Made by a program: the position numbers and the translations under genes | Shown here: in pieces, positions 60,601-64,000 of the stretch | How the letters are laid out: every line of letters begins with the position of its first letter | Numbering within the stretch: the first letter of the stretch is position 1 | Assembly: GCA_000337115.1 (NCBI GenBank) | Contig: AOIR01000033.1 | Location: 1-64,000, forward strand | DNA from: Natrinema thermotolerans DSM 11552 | GTDB lineage: Archaea > Halobacteriota > Halobacteria > Halobacteriales > Natrialbaceae | Direction of reading: 5' to 3' | DNA: 64,000 nucleotides | Notes under the pieces: model-generated | Databases searched by the model: none | What the model was told of the DNA's origin: nothing | What the model saw: the letters and a program-made list of their open reading frames with translations, nothing else

Positions 60601-60904
60601 AATTTGAGCGGGCCACATCGTGGCCACAACAACGTTTTTTCGAACCGACAAGTGCCGCCCAACCCGCGGGTAGTCTCGACTCTTTTCTACCGTGTGTCCG
60701 CCGACGACAGGAACTGCCGGCAGCCGTTCTCAGTCAGGTACGGACGAGATTCCGCCCGAGAGTATCCCCATCTTCGGCGAATTCCACGATTCCATCACCG
60801 ATTTACCGCTTCGACGGCGACCGCTACGGTATCAGTAGTCTCCCACTGTTTACCGCGTCGAACGTAACGGAGTGATTCGGTACGGGCGTACGCGAACGTC
60901 GCGT
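60601..60904. other. Convergent region between ferredoxin and RidA genes
   Basis: These 304 bases contain the terminator hairpin at 60611-60640 and otherwise no gene. A few short frames are not protein-like. Confidence 0.5.
60611..60640 (+). terminator. Intrinsic-type terminator after ferredoxin
   Basis: GGCCAC (60611-60616) and GTGGCC (60620-60625) pair around ATC, followed by a run of six T (60635-60640). It begins 10 bases after the ferredoxin stop. Confidence 0.75.
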
Positions 60905-61324
60905 TCATTCGATGGCGATAACACCGTCAACGGTCACTGCTGCCCCTCCGAGGAGTTCACAGACGCCCACCGTCGTACGTGCGGGGCATGTCGTCTCGAA
61001 GAACTGCTCGTACGTGTCATTGATTTCCCCGTACGCATCCATGTCTGTGAGATACACCGTTAATTGAAGAACGTCTGACGGGTCTTTGCCATACCGGTCC
61101 AGTTCCGCTTTGAGCGTTTGGAGACAGATTTCTAGCTGCCGTGACGGCGGTTCCCTACGAGCGACCTCACCGTCCCGTTCTGGGAGCAACCCCTCGAGAA
61201 AGACGAGATCGGAACTCCCGGTTTTCTTCCCGAACGCACCGACGAATTCTGCTCCGTCCCGTTGCTTCCGACTGCTTTCACTGACACGATCGAGACGAGA
61301 CTCGCCTCTCTGCTGATTCTCCAT
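60905..61324 (-). CDS. RidA family (YjgF/YER057c/UK114) protein
   Basis: This 139-residue RidA-fold protein carries the family pattern ICLQTLKAELDRYGKDPSDVLQLTVYLTDMDAYGEINDTYEQFF...CPARTTVGVCELLGGAAVTVDGVIAI. The Arg of CPARTTV, which binds the substrate carboxylate in active RidA, is kept. It removes reactive enamine/imine intermediates made by PLP enzymes. It is divergent from arsR over 139 bases. Confidence 0.92.
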   Translation of the reverse strand: MENQQRGESRLDRVSESSRKQRDGAEFVGAFGKKTGSSDLVFLEGLLPERDGEVARREPPSRQLEICLQTLKAELDRYGKDPSDVLQLTVYLTDMDAYGEINDTYEQFFETTCPARTTVGVCELLGGAAVTVDGVIAIE

Positions 61325-61430
61325 ACGACAGTTTAGAAAATGCTCAACTAAAAGTATTCGGCTGATTCCAACACTCTAGTCCTATGTCCGCTATATGGGG
61401 CTCTTTCCACTAGCATGGATTCTACCGGAA

Positions 61431-61454
61431 GCATTAATTGAGATACTGCTCAAT
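61431..61454 (+). promoter_or_regulatory. ArsR operator over the ars promoter
   Basis: ATTGAG-N6-CTCAAT (61437-61454) is a perfect 6-bp dyad that overlaps a GCATTAATTG TATA-like box about 25 bases before ATG 61464. Repression by steric blocking is expected. Confidence 0.6.
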
Positions 61455-61463
61455 CAGATAGCG

Positions 61464-61859
61464 ATGGCACGAGCGACGGAGCGACTCCAACGATATCTCG
61501 AGGACGAACTCGGGGAGTGTCGCAGCGAAGATGTCGAAGAACGGCTCGACGAACTCAGTACGCTCGAGGCAGCGATCGGGCCGGAACAGGTCAACACCGA
61601 ACTCGACGTTCTTTCCGCACTGGCCAACGAGACGCGCTATACGCTCGTTCGCGTTCTCGTCGCTGCAGAGGCAGAACTCTGTGTCTGCGAACTCCACGCG
61701 GTCGTCGACGTCACCGAGAGCGGACTCAGTCACGCGCTCTCGGGGCTGGTCGAGGCCGGCCTCGTCGAGGGCCGCAAGGACGGTCGCTGGAAAAAATACC
61801 GGGCGACCAACCGCGCCGTGGCGCTCGTGACCGTCCTCGAGGGGAGCGTGGATGAGTAG
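61464..61859 (+). CDS. arsR: ArsR family metalloregulator
   Basis: This 131-residue winged-helix repressor has the core LDVLSALANETRYTLVRVLVAAEAELCVCELHAVVDVTESGLSHALSGLVEAGLVEGRKDGRWKKY. The Cys pair in ELCVCEL matches the As(III)-sensing site of ArsR proteins. ATG 61464 lies 9 bases after the operator. Its stop is 8 bases past the start of acr3, so it is the first gene of the arsenic operon and probably self-repressing. Confidence 0.93.
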   Translation: MARATERLQRYLEDELGECRSEDVEERLDELSTLEAAIGPEQVNTELDVLSALANETRYTLVRVLVAAEAELCVCELHAVVDVTESGLSHALSGLVEAGLVEGRKDGRWKKYRATNRAVALVTVLEGSVDE

Positions 61860-63012
61860 CGGGTCACACGACCACGGACCGAACTGCGACTGTGAGGGCT
61901 GTGGGGATCCGCGGTCGATGGATTTCCTCGACAAGTATCTCACCGTGTGGATCTTCGCGGCGATGATCGTCGGCGTCGGCCTGGGGCAGGTTGCGCCGTC
62001 GGTGACCGAGCCGATTCGAGACCTGCACCTCGTGGAGATCGGACTCGTCGCGATGATGTACCCTCCCCTGGCGAAGGCCGACTACTCGCGGCTCCCGACG
62101 GTCTTCAGCAACTGGCGGGTGCTGGGTCTGAGCCTCGTCCAGAACTGGCTCATCGGGCCGACGCTGATGTTCGGACTGGCGGTCTTCTTCTTCAGCGGGC
62201 TCGTGCCCGGCCTACCCGCCCGTCCGGAGTACTTCCTCGGGCTCGTCTTCATCGGGATGGCCCGGTGTATCGCGATGGTGCTGGTCTGGAACGAACTCGC
62301 CGAGGGTTCGACCGAGTACGTCACCGGTCTCGTGGCCTTTAACAGCCTCTTCCAGATCGTCACCTACGGGGTGTACGTCTGGTTCTTCGCGCTCGTCCTC
62401 CCGCCGCTGCTCGGAATGGAGGCGCTCGCGGCCGAGATCACGACGTTCAACGTCTCGCCCGAACAGGTGTTCTGGGCGATCGTCGTCTTCCTCGGCATCC
62501 CCTTCGCCGGCGGGATCCTCACTCGCTACGTCGGGACCCGAACCAAAGGCGAGGAGTGGTACGACGACGAGTTCGTCCCGACGATCGATCCGCTCACGCT
62601 GGTCGCCCTGCTGTTCACCATCGTCGTGATGTTCGCCACGCAGGGCGCGAACATCGTCGCCGCGCCTGCCGACGTGTTGCTGATCGCCGTCCCGCTGACG
62701 ATCTACTTCGTCGTCATGTTCCTCATCAGCTTCGGGATGGGCCGGGGGATCGGCGCGGACTACTCGACGACGACCGCGATCGGCTTCACCGCGGCCTCGA
62801 ACAACTTCGAACTCGCGATCGCCGTCGCCGTCGCCGTCTTCGGCGTCGGCTCCGGCGTCGCCTTCGCCACCGTCGTCGGCCCACTCATCGAGGTCCCCGT
62901 CCTGCTCGCGCTGGTCAACGTCGCGCTGTACTTCCAGCGCCGGTTCGACTGGGGCGAGCGCGATACGGGGAGCCTCGAGCCGACACCGCGAGAGACACCG
63001 ACCGACGACTGA
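61852..63012 (+). CDS. acr3: Arsenite efflux permease Acr3
   Basis: This 386-residue ten-helix permease of the Acr3 type exports arsenite. The essential Cys of the fourth helix is in IGMARCIAMVLVWNELA (about 138), and SNNFELAIAVAVAVFG is the conserved ninth-helix segment. An additional N-terminal tail, rich in Cys and His (DHGPNCDCEGCGD), precedes the first helix and could bind metal in the cytosol. It overlaps arsR by 8 bases and arsC follows by 15 bases. Confidence 0.95.
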   Translation: MSSGSHDHGPNCDCEGCGDPRSMDFLDKYLTVWIFAAMIVGVGLGQVAPSVTEPIRDLHLVEIGLVAMMYPPLAKADYSRLPTVFSNWRVLGLSLVQNWLIGPTLMFGLAVFFFSGLVPGLPARPEYFLGLVFIGMARCIAMVLVWNELAEGSTEYVTGLVAFNSLFQIVTYGVYVWFFALVLPPLLGMEALAAEITTFNVSPEQVFWAIVVFLGIPFAGGILTRYVGTRTKGEEWYDDEFVPTIDPLTLVALLFTIVVMFATQGANIVAAPADVLLIAVPLTIYFVVMFLISFGMGRGIGADYSTTTAIGFTAASNNFELAIAVAVAVFGVGSGVAFATVVGPLIEVPVLLALVNVALYFQRRFDWGERDTGSLEPTPRETPTDD

Positions 63013-63027
63013 TTACGAGAACACACC

Positions 63028-63471
63028 ATGACCACCGATACCGACTCCGACGACCCGATCCGCATCGCTTTCGTCTGCGTGCAAAACGCCGGCCGCTCCC
63101 AGATGTCGACCGCCTTCGCCGAGCGCGAACGCGAGCGTCGCGGCCTCGTGGACTCCCTCGAGATTCTGACCGGCGGCACGGACCCGGCCGACGAGGTTCA
63201 CGCGGGCGTGATCGACGCCATGGCCGAACTCGAGTTCGACCTGTCCGACCGAACGCCGCGGGAGGTCACCACCGCGGAACTCCGCTCGTGTGACTACGTC
63301 GCGACGATGGGTTGTTCGACGCTCGAGCTGGGCGACGTCGACGGCGTCGACGTCCGCGACTGGGCGCTGCCCGATCCGGACGGCGGCGATCCCGAGGCGG
63401 TACGGGAGATCCGCGACGAGATCGAGCGCCGAGTGGCCGCGCTGTTCGACGAGTTCAGCGACGCACCCTGA
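63028..63471 (+). CDS. arsC: Low-molecular-weight phosphatase-type arsenate reductase
   Basis: This 147-residue ArsC of the LMW-PTP family reduces arsenate to arsenite for export by Acr3. The P-loop CVQNAGRS has the CX5R pattern (C17...R23), and YVATMGCST with DWALPDPDGG supplies the later Cys and general-acid Asp. An acidic seven-residue N-terminus precedes IRIAFVCVQN. It completes the arsR-acr3-arsC operon. Confidence 0.94.
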   Translation: MTTDTDSDDPIRIAFVCVQNAGRSQMSTAFAERERERRGLVDSLEILTGGTDPADEVHAGVIDAMAELEFDLSDRTPREVTTAELRSCDYVATMGCSTLELGDVDGVDVRDWALPDPDGGDPEAVREIRDEIERRVAALFDEFSDAP

Positions 63472-63479
63472 GGGCGCCC

Positions 63480-63986
63480 TTAGCGCCCGATCGGGAGGTC
63501 TTCGCGGAACGGACGGTCGTGGGTGACCAGTTCGTGGACGCCGACGAGGACGACGACGGCCAGCGCGATGAGTGTGCCCTCGAGCGGTGACGCCAGCAGC
63601 CCCAGCGAGACGATCAGCGTCGTCGCGCAGGCCGGCGGGTGGACCGTCTCGGTCGCGAGCATCCCACCCGCGGTCAGTGCGACGGCGGCGACGCCGCTCG
63701 TGACCAGCCGTAGCTGGCCGACCGCGAACATCGGTGCAGCCGTCGTGACCGCGAGGCCGGGCGCGATGGTGTGGTAGGCGACGAGCCCGGCGACGATCCC
63801 GACGACGTGGCCGCCGATGACCCGCCGCGGCGCGGTCACCTCTCCCTCCCGAACTGTCGCCAGCAGGAACGCCGTGGGTCCCAGGCTCGGAAAGAGCAGC
63901 GCCTGCCCGGTCACCCACGCCAGCAGGCCCGGTACCGCGAGTAAGACGCCGGTGTACAGGGTCGAGAAGGCCGCGCCGTCCCTCAT
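63480..63986 (-). CDS. HPP family integral membrane protein
   Basis: This 168-residue HPP-domain membrane protein has the conserved segments LLFPSLGPTAFLLATV, AAPRRVIGGHVVGIVAG-like and TVHPPACATTLIVSLG, the His-Pro-Pro motif after which the family is named. It has four or five helices. Some HPP proteins transport nitrite in plants; the role here is unassigned. It converges with the ars operon. The ATG at 63986 lies 14 bases from the window edge, so a longer upstream start cannot be excluded. Confidence 0.85.
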   Translation of the reverse strand: MRDGAAFSTLYTGVLLAVPGLLAWVTGQALLFPSLGPTAFLLATVREGEVTAPRRVIGGHVVGIVAGLVAYHTIAPGLAVTTAAPMFAVGQLRLVTSGVAAVALTAGGMLATETVHPPACATTLIVSLGLLASPLEGTLIALAVVVLVGVHELVTHDRPFREDLPIGR

Positions 63987-64000
63987 GCTCGAGGCGTTCG

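Overview
This window is chromosomal DNA of an extremely halophilic archaeon (class Halobacteria). The evidence is the high G+C, the very acidic D/E-rich proteins, TATA boxes about 27 bases before start codons with little or no leader, and many haloarchaea-restricted families (OapA/B/C, DUF5828, DUF1684, conditioned-medium-induced protein 4). A Natrialbales-type genus such as Natrinema or Haloterrigena is a reasonable guess but is inference. No rRNA, tRNA, CRISPR array or complete insertion sequence was seen.

The landmark is a replication origin of the oriC1 type at about 7741-8677. Two inverted origin recognition boxes share an identical 20-bp core and face outward around an AT-rich unwinding region. 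A third box lies just before orc1/cdc6 (8689-10449). The origin-associated genes oapA-oapB-oapC leave in the other direction (7425-5393). Other replication or repair genes are near: an XPD-like helicase (cut by the left edge), the PolD small subunit (12643-14202) and the clamp-loader small subunit rfcS (21213-22205). The unwinding region is packed with CTAG, a tetranucleotide that is otherwise rare here. ORB-like elements also occur inside the orc1 and PolD coding linkers and in distant intergenic DNA.

Region by region. 1-5.2 kb: helicase, small haloarchaeal proteins, a methyltransferase, and a 29-residue membrane peptide coupled to its downstream gene. 10.5-12.5 kb: two tandem signal peptidases. 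14.2-21.1 kb: aspartate kinase behind a Thr-rich mini-ORF, tryptophanase, a GNAT enzyme coupled to a SAMP2-like ubiquitin-fold modifier, and a bactofilin-like membrane protein. 21.2-31.9 kb: rfcS, a degenerate sensor kinase, a Tat-exported protein with a membrane partner, alaS, a hydrolase, a truncated AMP-ligase and a class I amidotransferase. 32.0-36.9 kb: a vapBC pair ending in a palindromic MITE-like element, a membrane Fe-S oxidoreductase, cmi4 and a solo Cas4-like protein. 37-45.7 kb: a threonylcarbamoyl-AMP synthase, a redoxin/glutaredoxin pair, a CBS transporter-like protein, a PiT permease, upp and a cupin.

46.1-51.3 kb is a TAXI-type TRAP transporter operon (binding protein, DUF1850, fused permease, plus a membrane protein). 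51.3-55.8 kb carries a YigZ-like protein, an ACT regulator, hisB and hisA. 56.3-59.9 kb holds a PiT-UspA-PiT cluster. 60.2-64 kb contains a 2Fe-2S ferredoxin, a RidA protein, an arsR-acr3-arsC arsenic operon with a likely operator over its promoter, and an HPP-family membrane protein.
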